Shown: positions 52,762-62,661, numbered from the stretch's first letter. The stretch: DNA of 64,000 nucleotides from Actinomycetota bacterium (GCA_016870355.1 VGBR01000002.1:154982-218981); one strand, 5' to 3'. Notes: generated by a model not told the origin, from the sequence alone. Made by a program: numbers and translations.

Positions 52762-53366
52762 TGGGGATCCCATCCGGCGAACGCTCGCAGCAGTGAGAGT
52801 CCCAGTGGGCCGCTCTTCTCGGCGTGGAACTGCGTGGCGACGATGTTGTCGTGCGCCGCGATCGAGCAAAAGTCGAGCTCGTACTCCGTCGAGCCGAGCA
52901 CGTCAGCGGTGTCGGCCGGCGCCGCGTAGTAGGAGTTCACGAAGTAGCAGTGGCCGCCGTCGGGGAAGTCGGCGGTGACGGGGTGATCGCGTCGCAGCTG
53001 CACAGAGTTCCAACCGATCTGTGGCACGCGAGCTGTCAGCGGGAACTGCTTGACCTGACCGGGTATCCACCCAAGACACGGGGTGTTGCCCTCCTCCGAG
53101 TGGTCGAACAGCACCTGGAGTCCAATGCAGATCCCGAGGAAGGGAGCCCGATCCGTCACCACTTTGGTCGCGAGGCTATCGATGAGCTCCGACTCGCCGA
53201 GCGACGCGAGTGTCGCCTTGGCCGCACCGACACCGGGCAGGATGATCCGTTCCGCGGCCGCGATCTGGTCGGGTGTCGTCACCAGCTGGTGTTCGATCCC
53301 GAGCCGTGCGAGCGCGTAGCCCACACTCGGCGCATTGCCCGCGCGGTAGTCGACAACCCCGATCAT
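52755..53366 (-). CDS. hisH: Imidazole glycerol phosphate synthase glutaminase subunit HisH
   Basis: 203 residues, class I glutamine amidotransferase. It has VVDYRAGNAPSVGYALARLG, ILPGVGAAKATLASL, the nucleophile in LGICIGLQVLFDHSEEG, and His-Glu of the triad in ATQFHAEKSGPLGL. It releases ammonia from glutamine for HisF. Its last codons overlap the hisF start. No other his gene is nearby, which is unusual because hisA normally sits between hisH and hisF. Confidence 0.92.
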   Translation of the reverse strand: MIGVVDYRAGNAPSVGYALARLGIEHQLVTTPDQIAAAERIILPGVGAAKATLASLGESELIDSLATKVVTDRAPFLGICIGLQVLFDHSEEGNTPCLGWIPGQVKQFPLTARVPQIGWNSVQLRRDHPVTADFPDGGHCYFVNSYYAAPADTADVLGSTEYELDFCSIAAHDNIVATQFHAEKSGPLGLSLLRAFAGWDPQC

Positions 53367-53375
53367 CAGCGGGCC

Positions 53376-53381
53376 AGTGTA
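53376..53381 (-). promoter_or_regulatory. Putative -10 box of hisH
   Basis: TACACT on the minus strand, 9 nt before the ATG of hisH. A TAGGCT box for the divergent gene lies at 53430-53435. Confidence 0.4.
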
Positions 53382-53429
53382 CGGATCGTCGTCCTCTGAC
53401 TCCCACGATTGCGTCTTCAGAGAGGGGCG

Positions 53430-53435
53430 TAGGCT
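53430..53435 (+). promoter_or_regulatory. Putative -10 box before the hypothetical gene at 53.4 kb
   Basis: TAGGCT, 8 nt before ATG 53444, the likely original start of the following gene, which is now in a different frame from its body. Confidence 0.35.
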
Positions 53436-53489
53436 CCCGCGTCATGGCTGACGACAAGGTCCGAAGAAGCACTCGCCGCGGCGCGTGAA

Positions 53490-54755
53490 ATGGGCGTCGA
53501 AGCCGACGCCGACGAAGCGCGCCGATGGATGCTCGCGGTCGCCTCCACTGACAACCGCGACCAGATCACGGCTGAGGTGGGCACTGGTGTCTTCGGTGAT
53601 CGGGTGTCGCTCCTCGACTTCGACACCGACGACCTTGAGCGCTTCCGCCGCTTGGTGCCGCTCATCCGCATGGAGTCGCACCCGCGGATGGAGTCGGCGA
53701 TCTCGATCGCCGGCAGCGCAGCGCAGGCCAAGGTGCAGGTGTTCCCCGGCGACGCCGACTTCTTCGAGCGTGTGCACCTCCACGCGAAGGATGAGAACGA
53801 AGCGAAGTCCCTGCTGCGTGAGCTGATGCGCAAGACTGCGCTGCGCGCCGCCTCGCAACCCGACATCGTCCTGCTCACTGCCGACATGGGCTCGTACCCG
53901 GAGGCCGTGAGTGAACGGGGACGGGACAAGAAGGCAGGTGATTCAACGGACTGGACCACCGACGACGTGGCCCAGGGCGAGATCGCCGTGGAGGCCAAGG
54001 CCGGCGGCACTCGCACGTACAAGTGGGACGAGATGGAGGTCGGCACCGGCTGGCTGTTCCTCGGTTGGATCGTCGCTGAGCGTGAAGAGGGACGGATTGC
54101 TCTCGCGAGCAACGTGATCGACGTGACCTGGGAAGACCCGGACGGGAACATCAAGGCGTTCGACGGCGCGGTTGATCCGCTGGTGCAGGAGATCTATCTC
54201 GAGCTGAGCGCGCTCGATCTCGTCGCTCGACTCGCGCCACACATCCCGAAGGGCGCACGCTCGAACTACGAGAAGATCATGATCGATCAGGTGTACCACT
54301 ACACCAAGGAGTCGCCGAGCTACGGCAAAGCCGCGAAGCGCCTCTACAACTTGTTCCGTGTGTCGGATCAGCTCGAATCCGCGACATACGTGCGCGAGCT
54401 CTTCGACGAGCCATCTGCACGCCTCTACCAGGTGCCCGGCCTTCTCGACGCGGCGGACGTGGCGCGCAAGCCAGAGTCGGGGATCGACCAGGCAACGGTC
54501 ATGCACCAGCTCGACGTGGTTGCCCAAGCGATCGAAGAGGTCACCGAAGGTGCCGAGGAAGCCGAGCTGCTCGCCGCGCTCCAGAAGCTCCGCGACACCG
54601 CGCTCGCAGAGGGCAAGGGTGGCCAGGAGTGGTCAACGGTGCTGAAGGAAGTCAGCGAGCGCTGCGCGGAGATCGTCAGCGAGTTCTTCCGAGTGCGCCT
54701 GCTCGCCTTCTGCCCAGTCCGCGACTACCTGGAAACACTCGAGAAACCTGCGTGA
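53490..54755 (+). CDS. Hypothetical protein with a probable N-terminal frameshift
   Basis: A 421-residue body of good coding quality. The first ATG of this frame is 53490, but the same frame reads SEEALAAAREMG just before it, and ATG 53444 (MADDK, next to a -10 box) lies in another frame. One extra base around 53457-53459 (AAGGTCCGAAG) would explain this, giving MADDKSEEALAAARE. Seen in the body: FRRLVPLIRMESHPRMESA, then VQVFPGDADFFERVHLHA, reminiscent of a nucleotidyltransferase-like GDxDF but not enough to assign, and helical C-terminal regions (VMHQLDVVAQAIEEVTEGAE). No membrane segment. Family not recognised. Confidence 0.7.
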   Translation: MGVEADADEARRWMLAVASTDNRDQITAEVGTGVFGDRVSLLDFDTDDLERFRRLVPLIRMESHPRMESAISIAGSAAQAKVQVFPGDADFFERVHLHAKDENEAKSLLRELMRKTALRAASQPDIVLLTADMGSYPEAVSERGRDKKAGDSTDWTTDDVAQGEIAVEAKAGGTRTYKWDEMEVGTGWLFLGWIVAEREEGRIALASNVIDVTWEDPDGNIKAFDGAVDPLVQEIYLELSALDLVARLAPHIPKGARSNYEKIMIDQVYHYTKESPSYGKAAKRLYNLFRVSDQLESATYVRELFDEPSARLYQVPGLLDAADVARKPESGIDQATVMHQLDVVAQAIEEVTEGAEEAELLAALQKLRDTALAEGKGGQEWSTVLKEVSERCAEIVSEFFRVRLLAFCPVRDYLETLEKPA

Positions 54756-54778
54756 CGCCTCGTTGACAAGTACGGCGG

Positions 54779-54851
54779 TGGAGCCGACGCGTGTCGAACG
54801 CGCTACCTCTTCGATGCCATCGAAGCGCTCTACCAGTTGAGCTACGGCCCC
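54779..54851 (-). tRNA. tRNA-Ala (anticodon GGC)
   Basis: 73 nt. Acceptor GGGGCCG/CGGCUCC (one G-U), discriminator A, anticodon stem CUUCG/CGAAG with loop AUGGCAU giving GGC, T-arm GCGCG-UUCGACA-CGCGU. CCA is not encoded. It has no intron. Confidence 0.94.
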
Positions 54852-54905
54852 GTGGGAACGAACAACTTACCGCAACTGTCGCACCCCGCTCGTACGGTCA
54901 TGTTC

Positions 54906-55313
54906 ATGAGCAGTGTGACGCCCACGGAGATCGGAGCGCGAGCAGAGGCCGCGGTGGCGAGCGCGCTTGTTCGCGCCGGGAAGTCGGTGTTCTTGCCGGT
55001 CTTCGGCGTGAACACCCGCGTGGACCTGATCTACGAGGGTGACACCGGGCTCGTGCGCGTCCAATGCAAGACGTCTCGAATCGTCGGCGACGTGCTGATG
55101 TTTCGAACCTCCAGCAACACCAAGAATCTGCCTCGCGCTTATGGTGATGAGGTTGACGAATTCGGCGTGTACTCGCCCGCGAAGAATGCCGTGTACCTCG
55201 TGCCTGCGCTCGGGCTTCCTACGAGGGCGTGTCATCTCCGATTTACACCGAGACTCAACGGCCAGCGCAACGGAGTGAGATGGGCCGCCGACTTCTTGCT
55301 CGGTCCGCCGTAG
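54906..55313 (+). CDS. PD-(D/E)XK nuclease-like protein (I-SspI/PDDEXK_5 type)
   Basis: 135 residues. The motif order fits a small PD-(D/E)XK nuclease: an N-terminal helix with Glu8 and Glu14 ([21 protein letters not shown]), Asp40 in [11 protein letters not shown], and Gln53-x-Lys55 in VRVQCKTSR. The D...QxK core resembles the I-SspI group of tRNA-intron homing endonucleases. It also has [17 protein letters not shown], a strand-rich continuation common to that family. It is divergent from tRNA-Ala, 54 nt away. No intron is seen in the tRNA, so it may be a free-standing nuclease or a domesticated relic. ATG 54906 lies 7 nt after a TACGGT box. Confidence 0.72.
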   Translation: MSSVTPTEIGARAEAAVASALVRAGKSVFLPVFGVNTRVDLIYEGDTGLVRVQCKTSRIVGDVLMFRTSSNTKNLPRAYGDEVDEFGVYSPAKNAVYLVPALGLPTRACHLRFTPRLNGQRNGVRWAADFLLGPP

Positions 55314-55322
55314 GGCGCAAAG

Positions 55323-55328
55323 TACGCT
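55323..55328 (+). promoter_or_regulatory. Putative -10 box of leuS, leaderless type
   Basis: TACGCT ends 7 nt before the ATG of leuS. Confidence 0.4.
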
Positions 55329-55335
55329 CGCCGCG

Positions 55336-58176
55336 ATGAGCGAGGACGCCGCGCCGAAGCATCGGTACGACGCGCGTCTTGCCAACGAGATCGAAGCGAA
55401 GTGGCAGGACTACTGGGAGTCGGAGCGCACGTTTTTGGCGCCGAACCCGGTCGGCGGGCTGTCGGAAGGGTTCGATCAGGCGAAGGGCAAAGACAAGCTC
55501 TACGTGCTCGACATGTTCCCGTATCCCAGCGGGGCCGGGCTCCATGTCGGGCACCCACTGGGATACATCGGCACCGACGTGTTCGGTCGGTTCCACCGCA
55601 TGAACGGTCGCAACGTGCTGCACGCCTTCGGGTACGACGCGTTCGGGTTGCCGGCCGAGCAGTACGCGCTCGAAACGGGGCAACACCCCCGCGATGCCAC
55701 CGAGGCCAACATCGCTACGATGCGGCGGCAGCTGCGCGCCCTCGGCCTGGCGCACGACCCGCGCCGCAGCGTCGCCACGACCGACGTGCCGTACTACCGC
55801 TGGACGCAGTGGATCTTCCTGCAGATCTTCGAGTCCTGGTACGACGACGCCGCTCACAAGGCCCGACCCATCACCGAGCTGGTCGCCGAGCTCGAGTCGG
55901 GCAAGCGCGAGCCCCGAAGCGCGGCGAACCCGGACGGCAAGCCGTGGAAGGACCTCGACGAGCGCACTCGTCGCGAAGTCGTCGACTCGTACCGGCTCGC
56001 GTTTCGCGAGGAAGCACTGGTCAACTGGTGTCCAGGGTTGGGCACGGTGCTCGCCAACGAAGAGGTCACCGCCGACGGGCGCAGCGACCGCGGCAACTTC
56101 CCGGTGTTCAAGAAGCCGCTGAAGCAGTGGATGCTGCGGATCACAAAGTACGCCGAGCGGCTGCTTGCCGACCTGGACCTGCTCGATTGGCCGGAGCCGA
56201 TCAAGCTCATGCAGCGCAACTGGATCGGGCGCAGCGCTGGTGCGCTGATCCGCTTTCCGATCGAGGGCTACGACGAGCGGATCGAAGTGTTCACCACGCG
56301 ACCCGACACGGTGTTCGGCGCGACCTACATGGTCCTCGCACCGGAGCACCCGCTCGTCGACCGGATCGTGCCCGGCGACTGGCCGCCGGCGACCGCGCCC
56401 GCGTGGCGCGGCACGTTCGGTACTGAGCGCACACCGGCCGAGGCCATCACCGAGTACCGCGCGTTCGCTGCGACCAAGACCGAGATGGAACGGCAGGCGG
56501 AAGGGCGCGAGAAGACTGGCGTCTTCACCGGCGCGTTCGCGAAGAACCCCGCCAATGGTGAAGCAATCCCGGTCTTCATTGCCGACTACGTGCTGATGGG
56601 CTACGGCACTGGGGCGATCATGGCGGTGCCCGGTCAGGACGAACGCGACTGGGAGTTCGCCGAGCAGTTCGAGCTGCCGATCGTCCGGACGGTGGAGCCG
56701 ACACCGGAGTTCGATGGCAAGGCGTTCCTGGGCGACGGTCCCGCGATCAACAGCGGCTTCCTCGACGGTCTGAACATCGTCGACGCGAAGCACAAGATCG
56801 GGGAGTGGCTCGTCGCGAACGACGCGGGCGAGCCGACCATCAACTACAAGCTGCGCGATTGGCTCTTCTCTCGTCAGCGCTATTGGGGAGAACCGTTCCC
56901 GATCGTGTTCGGCGAGGACGGGCTCCCGCGTGCCGTGCCGGCAGATGCGCTCCCGGTCGAGCTTCCCGAGCTCGACGACTTCCGGCCCGCGTCACTGGAT
57001 GAGAACGACGCCGAGAGCGACCCGGAACCGCCACTTGCGCGAGCAGAACGGTGGCTCGAGGTGGAGCTCGACCTCGGCGACGGACCCCAGAAGTACGTGC
57101 GTGAGACGAACACGATGCCGCAGTGGGCCGGGTCCTGTTGGTACTACCTGCGGTACCTCGATCCCACCAACGAGGATGCACTCATCGATCCCGCGATCGA
57201 CGAGTACTGGATGAATCCGAATGGTGTCGATCTCTACGTGGGAGGGGTCGAGCATGCGGTGCTGCATCTTCTTTATGCGCGCTTCTGGCAGAAGGTGCTC
57301 TTCGATCTCGGGCACGTCTCGACGCGTGAGCCGTTCCACCGCCTCTACAACCAGGGTTACATCCAGGCGCCGGCGTTCCGCGACTCGCGCGGGATCGTCG
57401 TGGAGGCGACCGAGGTCACCGAGCGCGACGGGAGCTACTTCCACGGCGACAACGAGGTGGCGCGGGAGTTCGGGAAGATGGGCAAGAGCCTGAAGAACGC
57501 GATCGCGCCCGATGACATCTATCGGGACTACGGCGCCGACACGCTCCGCCTCTACGAGATGTTCATGGGCCCGCTGGACGCCAGCCGCCCGTGGAGCACG
57601 GCCGACATCGCTGGCGTCTACAAGTTCCTGCAACGGGTGTGGCGGAACGTCCTCGATGAGGACTCGGGTGAGCTGCACGTGTCTGACGAGCCGGCCGACG
57701 ACGAGACCCGTCGCGTGCTCCACCGCACGATCGCCGCCGTGCGCGAAGACATGGGTGAGCTCAAGTTCAACACTGCGATCGCCCGGCTCTTCGAGCTCAA
57801 CAACCACCTCACCCAGGTCGTGACCCAGCGGGGGAGCGCGCCACGCGAGGTGGTCGAGCCGATGGTGCTGATGCTCGCTCCACTCACCCCTCACGTCGGC
57901 GAAGAGCTGTGGCAACGGCTCGGTCATGCGGGATCGCTCGCGTACGAGCCCTTCCCGGAAGCCGACCCGACCCTGCTGGTCGAGGACGAGATCGAGGTCC
58001 CGGTGCAGGTGAAGGGCAAAGTGCGGGCGCAGGTGCGTGTGCCGGCCGGCACGAGCGATGAGACCCTCGAACAAGCCGCGCGTGACGACCCTCGCATCGC
58101 CGCCCTGCTCGACGGAGTGACGATCCGGAAGGTGATCGTCGTACCTGGTCGCCTCGTGAACTTCGTGACGGACTGA
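55336..58176 (+). CDS. leuS: Leucyl-tRNA synthetase
   Basis: 946 residues, class I synthetase. It has [20 protein letters not shown] with HVGH at about 70-73 and GKMGKSLKN near residue 713 (KMGKS for KMSKS). A CP1 editing domain is present ([38 protein letters not shown]), as is the synthetase core piece [18 protein letters not shown]. The C-terminal domain ends [18 protein letters not shown]. It charges tRNA-Leu. Confidence 0.96.
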   Translation: MSEDAAPKHRYDARLANEIEAKWQDYWESERTFLAPNPVGGLSEGFDQAKGKDKLYVLDMFPYPSGAGLHVGHPLGYIGTDVFGRFHRMNGRNVLHAFGYDAFGLPAEQYALETGQHPRDATEANIATMRRQLRALGLAHDPRRSVATTDVPYYRWTQWIFLQIFESWYDDAAHKARPITELVAELESGKREPRSAANPDGKPWKDLDERTRREVVDSYRLAFREEALVNWCPGLGTVLANEEVTADGRSDRGNFPVFKKPLKQWMLRITKYAERLLADLDLLDWPEPIKLMQRNWIGRSAGALIRFPIEGYDERIEVFTTRPDTVFGATYMVLAPEHPLVDRIVPGDWPPATAPAWRGTFGTERTPAEAITEYRAFAATKTEMERQAEGREKTGVFTGAFAKNPANGEAIPVFIADYVLMGYGTGAIMAVPGQDERDWEFAEQFELPIVRTVEPTPEFDGKAFLGDGPAINSGFLDGLNIVDAKHKIGEWLVANDAGEPTINYKLRDWLFSRQRYWGEPFPIVFGEDGLPRAVPADALPVELPELDDFRPASLDENDAESDPEPPLARAERWLEVELDLGDGPQKYVRETNTMPQWAGSCWYYLRYLDPTNEDALIDPAIDEYWMNPNGVDLYVGGVEHAVLHLLYARFWQKVLFDLGHVSTREPFHRLYNQGYIQAPAFRDSRGIVVEATEVTERDGSYFHGDNEVAREFGKMGKSLKNAIAPDDIYRDYGADTLRLYEMFMGPLDASRPWSTADIAGVYKFLQRVWRNVLDEDSGELHVSDEPADDETRRVLHRTIAAVREDMGELKFNTAIARLFELNNHLTQVVTQRGSAPREVVEPMVLMLAPLTPHVGEELWQRLGHAGSLAYEPFPEADPTLLVEDEIEVPVQVKGKVRAQVRVPAGTSDETLEQAARDDPRIAALLDGVTIRKVIVVPGRLVNFVTD

Positions 58177-58259
58177 CGTAGGGTTCTTCCTCCGACCAAG
58201 CGTCACGGTCGGGCTTCCCCGCACTCCCTCCGGTGGTCGCCTCGCGCCCGGAGGTCAAC

Positions 58260-59045
58260 GTGTCCGACCCGAATCAGCCCAGCTCGCCGACATTGCCCCC
58301 GCGCCCCCAACCCGAAGGCGGCGGGTTCAATCCTGACCCCGGCTTCTGGGGATCCGACGACCGCCGGCGTGTGCTCACTCGCCCGGCGGTCGGCTCGGGG
58401 TTCGACGCGATCCGCGACCGGATCGATGAATGGCGCAGCGACTCGCGCGCCGGGGTGATCGCGCTGGTCGTCATCGCCATCGTCGCGGGTGTCATCTGGT
58501 ACCGAGTCGGACTGGCCGGCGGTGACGCAGCGGCGCCGAAGACCTCGGCGTCAGCGAACAAGGCAACCCAACAACCTCCACGCCAGCCCGTCGCCACGAC
58601 CCTTCCCGACGGCACGCTGATCATCCACGTTGCCGGCGCGGTCATCAGCCCTGGTGTGGCCGAGCTTCCAGCTGGCTCGCGGGTGATCGATGCCGTCGAA
58701 GCTGCCGGCGGAGCCTTGCTGGACGCCAACCTCGACCAGCTGAACCTGGCGGCAAAGCTCGCCGACGGGGCGCGCGTGTTCGTGCCACGGATCGGTGAAG
58801 CCAGTGTCAGCGACCCTGGAGTCGGCGTGACCGGCACGGACGGTGTCGGTGGCGGCCTGATCAACCTCAACACGGCGACCATCGAACAGCTCGAAGAGCT
58901 TCCCGGAATTGGGCCGGTGCTCGCGAGCGCGATCGTCGAGGAGCGCGAGCGGCGCGGTGGCTTCACGTCGGTGAACGAGCTCCGCGACGTTCGCGGCATT
59001 GGTGAGCAACGCTTCGCTGACCTGCGCGACCTCGTCACCGTGTGA
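58260..59045 (+). CDS. comEA: ComEA-family DNA-uptake/competence protein
   Basis: 261 residues. A Pro-rich cytoplasmic head is followed by one membrane helix (VIALVVIAIVAGVIWYRV, about residues 65-83), then an SLBB domain (LIIHVAGAVISPGVAELPAG) and a C-terminal double helix-hairpin-helix (INLNTATIEQLEELPGIGPV, VNELRDVRGIGEQRFADL) that binds double-stranded DNA outside the membrane. GTG 58260 is chosen because GGAGG precedes it by 5 nt. It overlaps comEC by GTGA. Confidence 0.9.
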   Translation: MSDPNQPSSPTLPPRPQPEGGGFNPDPGFWGSDDRRRVLTRPAVGSGFDAIRDRIDEWRSDSRAGVIALVVIAIVAGVIWYRVGLAGGDAAAPKTSASANKATQQPPRQPVATTLPDGTLIIHVAGAVISPGVAELPAGSRVIDAVEAAGGALLDANLDQLNLAAKLADGARVFVPRIGEASVSDPGVGVTGTDGVGGGLINLNTATIEQLEELPGIGPVLASAIVEERERRGGFTSVNELRDVRGIGEQRFADLRDLVTV

Positions 59046-60526
59046 GCGAACGCCCCGTCAGGCCGTTCGCGGTCGTCGCGTCGCTCGTCGGTGGGATCCT
59101 CGTCGGGGACGAGCTCGCGCCGTCAGACGGCGTCATCGCGTTCATCGCCGCGCTGGTCTTCGGGTTCGTTGCTGCGACTCTCCCAGCGTCGAATCCTCGC
59201 ATCGCCCTGGTGCTCATCGCGATCGCCGCGATTGGCGTTGGCCTCACACAGCGTGCGCACCGCGGCCTCGTCGAAACACCTCTCGCTGATGCCGTCGCCG
59301 AACGTCACGACGCGGTGATCATCGGGACGCTCGCCGAAGACCCCGACGGCTCTCGATTCAGCACGCGCGTCTTGGCGCGCGTCAAACGCGTGCAATTCGC
59401 TGAGCGGTTCTGGGCCGATGCAGACGGCACTCAGGTGCTGGTGGTAGCCGACGACGAGGCCGCGCCGCGACTCGCCGTCCTCGATGCCGGAGACCAAGTG
59501 ATCTTGCACGGATGGTTCCGCCCGCTCGAGCTCTACGACGAGCGGTACCGGTGGCGCCACGCGGTCGGGCGATTCGACGCCCACGACCTCACGGCATTCA
59601 AGGGCCCCGACTCACCTTCGATGCAGATCGCGAACGAGGCTCGGAACCTCGTGCTGCGGGGGACGCGAACGCTCCCACCGACCCAACGCGCACTTGTGGG
59701 TGGGTTCCTGCTCGGGGACACCCGAGGGCTCCCCGACGAGGTGGTCGAAAGCTTTCGGTCCGCGGGTCTCTCGCATCTGCTGGCGGTGTCCGGCGCGAAC
59801 GTCGCGTTCACGCTCGCCATGCTCGGCCCGTTACTCCGACGGGCACCACGAACGATCCGCCTCCTCGCCACCTTCGCCGCGTTGCTCGTGTTCGGCGCCA
59901 TGACCAGATGGGAGCCCTCGGTCCTGCGCGCGTGCGCGATGGCGGCATGCACGGTGCTCGCGCTCCACGTCGGCCGTCCGGCGCGAGCTACGCGCGTGCT
60001 GGCGATCGCGGTGTGCGTCCTCTTGGTGCTCGATCCGTTCCTGGTGCACTCGGTCGGGTTCCAGCTGTCATGCGGTGCGAGCCTCGGCATCGCGGTGCTG
60101 AGCCGGCCCATCACCGCGAAGCTGCGCGGGCCGCAGTGGTTCCGCGAGGGCGTCGGCACCACCGCTGCGGCGCAGCTCGGCGTTGCTCCCGTCCTCTTGC
60201 CTGTCTTCGGCTCGATGCCATTGGTCGCGCTGCCGGCGAACCTGCTCGCCGTCCCCATCGCAGGTCCGCTGACGACGTGGGGACTGACGAGCGGCGTGGT
60301 CGCGGGCTTCCTCCGACCGATCTCGTCGGGCTTGGTCGCGCTCGTCCTGCTGCCGACCCGGCTCATGGCGGACGCGATGCTCGGCATCGCTGACGCCGCG
60401 GCCCGGGTTCCCGCGGCCATCGATCTCCGGCTCGCGCTCGCGATCAGCCTGATCGCGGCACTCGCGATCCTTGCGAGACGCGGGCGTATGCTCCGCCGAG
60501 ATGCGCTGGTCGTTCCGCCTCGATGA
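59042..60526 (+). CDS. comEC: ComEC/Rec2-family DNA uptake channel, short form
   Basis: 494 residues with about ten membrane segments. N-terminal helices, an OB-like soluble part (DAGDQVILHGWFRPLELYDE) and the Competence domain (GLSHLLAVSGANVAFTLAML, the family SHLLAxSGxxV motif; MTRWEPSVLRACAMA) are present. The C-terminal metallo-beta-lactamase domain of full-length ComEC is absent; the protein ends soon after the last helix with a basic tail. It should move single-stranded DNA across the membrane, with ComEA as receptor. The end overlaps the next gene by 26 nt. Confidence 0.88.
   Translation: MSERPVRPFAVVASLVGGILVGDELAPSDGVIAFIAALVFGFVAATLPASNPRIALVLIAIAAIGVGLTQRAHRGLVETPLADAVAERHDAVIIGTLAEDPDGSRFSTRVLARVKRVQFAERFWADADGTQVLVVADDEAAPRLAVLDAGDQVILHGWFRPLELYDERYRWRHAVGRFDAHDLTAFKGPDSPSMQIANEARNLVLRGTRTLPPTQRALVGGFLLGDTRGLPDEVVESFRSAGLSHLLAVSGANVAFTLAMLGPLLRRAPRTIRLLATFAALLVFGAMTRWEPSVLRACAMAACTVLALHVGRPARATRVLAIAVCVLLVLDPFLVHSVGFQLSCGASLGIAVLSRPITAKLRGPQWFREGVGTTAAAQLGVAPVLLPVFGSMPLVALPANLLAVPIAGPLTTWGLTSGVVAGFLRPISSGLVALVLLPTRLMADAMLGIADAAARVPAAIDLRLALAISLIAALAILARRGRMLRRDALVVPPR
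60487..60492 (+). promoter_or_regulatory. Putative -10 box of the FolP2-like gene
   Basis: TATGCT within the end of comEC, 8 nt before ATG 60501. Confidence 0.3.
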
Positions 60527-61349
60527 CCGCGTCGTCGACCTCACCTATCGGACGCTCGTCATGGGCATCCTCAACCGCACACCGGACTCGTTCTACGACC
60601 ATGGCGAGACGTTCGAGCTCGACGCACTGGTGCGCCGGGCCGAAGAGATGGCCGCGCTCGGTGCCGACCTGCTCGACGTTGGTGGCGTCAAGGCCGGGCC
60701 GGGACCCGAAGTCAGCGAAGCCGAAGAGCTGGACCGAGTCGTGCCTGCGATCGAGGCACTGCGCGCGCGCGTCGACGTCCCGATCTCGGTCGACACCTGG
60801 CGCGCCTCGGTGCTCGACGCGGCATGTCTCGCCGGCGCATGCGTGGGGAACGACATCAGCGGGTTCGCCGATCCCGACTACCTCAGCGTCGCGGCTACCC
60901 ACGGTGCATCGGTCGTCGCAACCCACATCCGGCTGGCCCCTCGGGTCCCCGACCCAGAACCGAAGTACGACGACCTTGTTGCCGACGTGCGTGACTTCCT
61001 CATCGATCGAGCGCAGCGCGCCGAGGCCGCCGGGCTCGCGCCCGAGCAGATCGCGCTCGACGCCGGCCTCGACTTGGGGAAGACGCCCGAGATGAGTGCT
61101 CACCTCCTCTACGCCGGCGACGAGCTCGCGGCGCTGGGCTACACGCTGCTGCTGTCGGCGTCGAACAAGCGCTTCCTCGGCGACCTCCTAGATCTGCAGA
61201 TCGACGCTCGCCGCGGCGCATCTCTGGCTTCGGTGGCGTTCGGAGTGGCGCACGGCTGTCGCATCGTGCGGGTCCACGACGTCGCGGGGAGCGCGCAGGT
61301 GTGTCGCACGGTCGAAGCGATCCTCGCCCACGAGGAGGACGCGTCGTGA
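60501..61349 (+). CDS. Dihydropteroate synthase family protein, FolP2-like
   Basis: 282 residues of the pterin-binding TIM barrel. It has TLVMGILNRTPDSFYDHGET and GADLLDVGGVKAGPGPEV, where DHPS normally reads DVGGESTRPG, then PISVDTWRASVLDAA, GNDISGFADP and LDAGLDLGKT. The DVGGVKAGPG form is typical of mycobacterial FolP2, reported to lack dihydropteroate synthase activity. It may therefore not be the folate enzyme. ATG 60501 overlaps comEC; the stop overlaps holA (GTGA). Confidence 0.83.
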   Translation: MRWSFRLDDRVVDLTYRTLVMGILNRTPDSFYDHGETFELDALVRRAEEMAALGADLLDVGGVKAGPGPEVSEAEELDRVVPAIEALRARVDVPISVDTWRASVLDAACLAGACVGNDISGFADPDYLSVAATHGASVVATHIRLAPRVPDPEPKYDDLVADVRDFLIDRAQRAEAAGLAPEQIALDAGLDLGKTPEMSAHLLYAGDELAALGYTLLLSASNKRFLGDLLDLQIDARRGASLASVAFGVAHGCRIVRVHDVAGSAQVCRTVEAILAHEEDAS

Positions 61350-62404
61350 GCGCACACTTCGTCAAAGGGACCGATCCGATCTTGCGCGACGAAGCGGTGT
61401 CCGCACTCGTCGAGACGCTGCTCGACGGTGAAGACCGGTCGTTCGCGTTGGAGGACTTCACCATCCCCGCCGACGCCAAAGCAGCTGACGATGACGACAC
61501 CGACGAAGACGGCGAGATCGCGGGCACACCTTTCGCTGCCGCGCTGAACGCGGCGCACACGCCTCCGATGATGACGGCCGTGCGCGTCGTTGTCGTGCGC
61601 GACGTCGGCAACCTCGCCGCGGCGGAGGTCAGCGCGCTCAAGGCATACCTCGCTGATCCGACGCCGACCACGGAGCTCGTGCTCGTCGCGGGCGGGACCG
61701 TGCGCAAGGCGTCAGCAACGATCGGCGCGCTCGAGAAGCTCGTCGGCGCGGACGGCGATGTGGTTGGACCGAAGTCGGAGAAGTCAACTGATGTGCTCCA
61801 ACGTGAGCTCGACGACGCCGGCCTGTCACTCAGCGCAGCGGCGGCGAAGCTCCTCATCGCGCACGTCGGCGGTGACGTGGGTCTCATCCCCGGGCTGGTC
61901 GAGACCTTGGCTGCCGTGCACGGCGCCGGCGCGCAGCTCGATGTCGACGAGGTCGCGCCCTATCTCGGTGAAGCCGGGGCGATCCCGATGTGGGATCTCA
62001 CGAACGCGATCGAGCGCGGCGACATCCCCGAAGCGATGGCCGTCGTGCAGCGACTGCTCACCACCACGAGCCCGTCACAACCGAAGCCGCTCCATCCGCT
62101 GGAGGTGATGGGCTTCCTGCACGGCCACTACCGACGCTTGCTGCGACTCGATGATCCAGAGATCCGTGGCAATGACGCGGCCGCGGCGGCACTGGGTGGC
62201 CGCATGAACCCACGCGCGGCGGGCTTCCGCTTGCGGCAGGCGCGTGCGCTGGGGACCGACGGTCTCCGACAGGCGTTCGACCACCTCAGTCGAGCGGACC
62301 TCGACCTCAAGGGTGACCGCGCGATCCCAGGTGACGCGGTGATGGCGGTGCTGGTGGCTCGCCTCGCGGCATTGACGACTCGCGCCGCCGCGCGCCGTAC
62401 CTAG
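61346..62404 (+). CDS. holA: DNA polymerase III delta subunit
   Basis: 352 residues. The clamp-loader delta pattern is visible although it lacks conserved catalytic motifs: [20 protein letters not shown], an acidic insertion ([11 protein letters not shown]), [34 protein letters not shown], then the helical C-terminal collar ([49 protein letters not shown]). Delta opens the beta clamp. comEC-(folP2)-holA-rpsT is a common bacterial order. GAGGAGG precedes GTG 61346. Confidence 0.9.
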   Translation: MSAHFVKGTDPILRDEAVSALVETLLDGEDRSFALEDFTIPADAKAADDDDTDEDGEIAGTPFAAALNAAHTPPMMTAVRVVVVRDVGNLAAAEVSALKAYLADPTPTTELVLVAGGTVRKASATIGALEKLVGADGDVVGPKSEKSTDVLQRELDDAGLSLSAAAAKLLIAHVGGDVGLIPGLVETLAAVHGAGAQLDVDEVAPYLGEAGAIPMWDLTNAIERGDIPEAMAVVQRLLTTTSPSQPKPLHPLEVMGFLHGHYRRLLRLDDPEIRGNDAAAAALGGRMNPRAAGFRLRQARALGTDGLRQAFDHLSRADLDLKGDRAIPGDAVMAVLVARLAALTTRAAARRT

Positions 62405-62661
62405 GCCTTCTTCGCCGCTCGCTTCATGAGGCGCGAAGTGCGCCGGGCGGCCTGGTTCTTGTGGATGCGGCCCCGGGCCGCCGCCTTGTCGAGGCGCTTC
62501 TGCGCGAGGCGGGTCTGATCCGCGGCTTCGCCGCTCCCCGAGTCGACGGCGGTGCGAGCCGACTTCACGCGGCTCTTCAGCTCGGAGCGCACTGCCTTGT
62601 TCCGGTCGCGGCGCTTCTCGTTCTGCCGGTTCCGCTTGATCTGGCTCTTGATGTTCGCCAT
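62401..62661 (-). CDS. rpsT: 30S ribosomal protein S20
   Basis: 86 residues, very basic. It has [59 protein letters not shown] and [10 protein letters not shown], all typical of S20. It is convergent with holA, sharing the palindromic CTAG of both stop codons. Confidence 0.97.
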   Translation of the reverse strand: MANIKSQIKRNRQNEKRRDRNKAVRSELKSRVKSARTAVDSGSGEAADQTRLAQKRLDKAAARGRIHKNQAARRTSRLMKRAAKKA

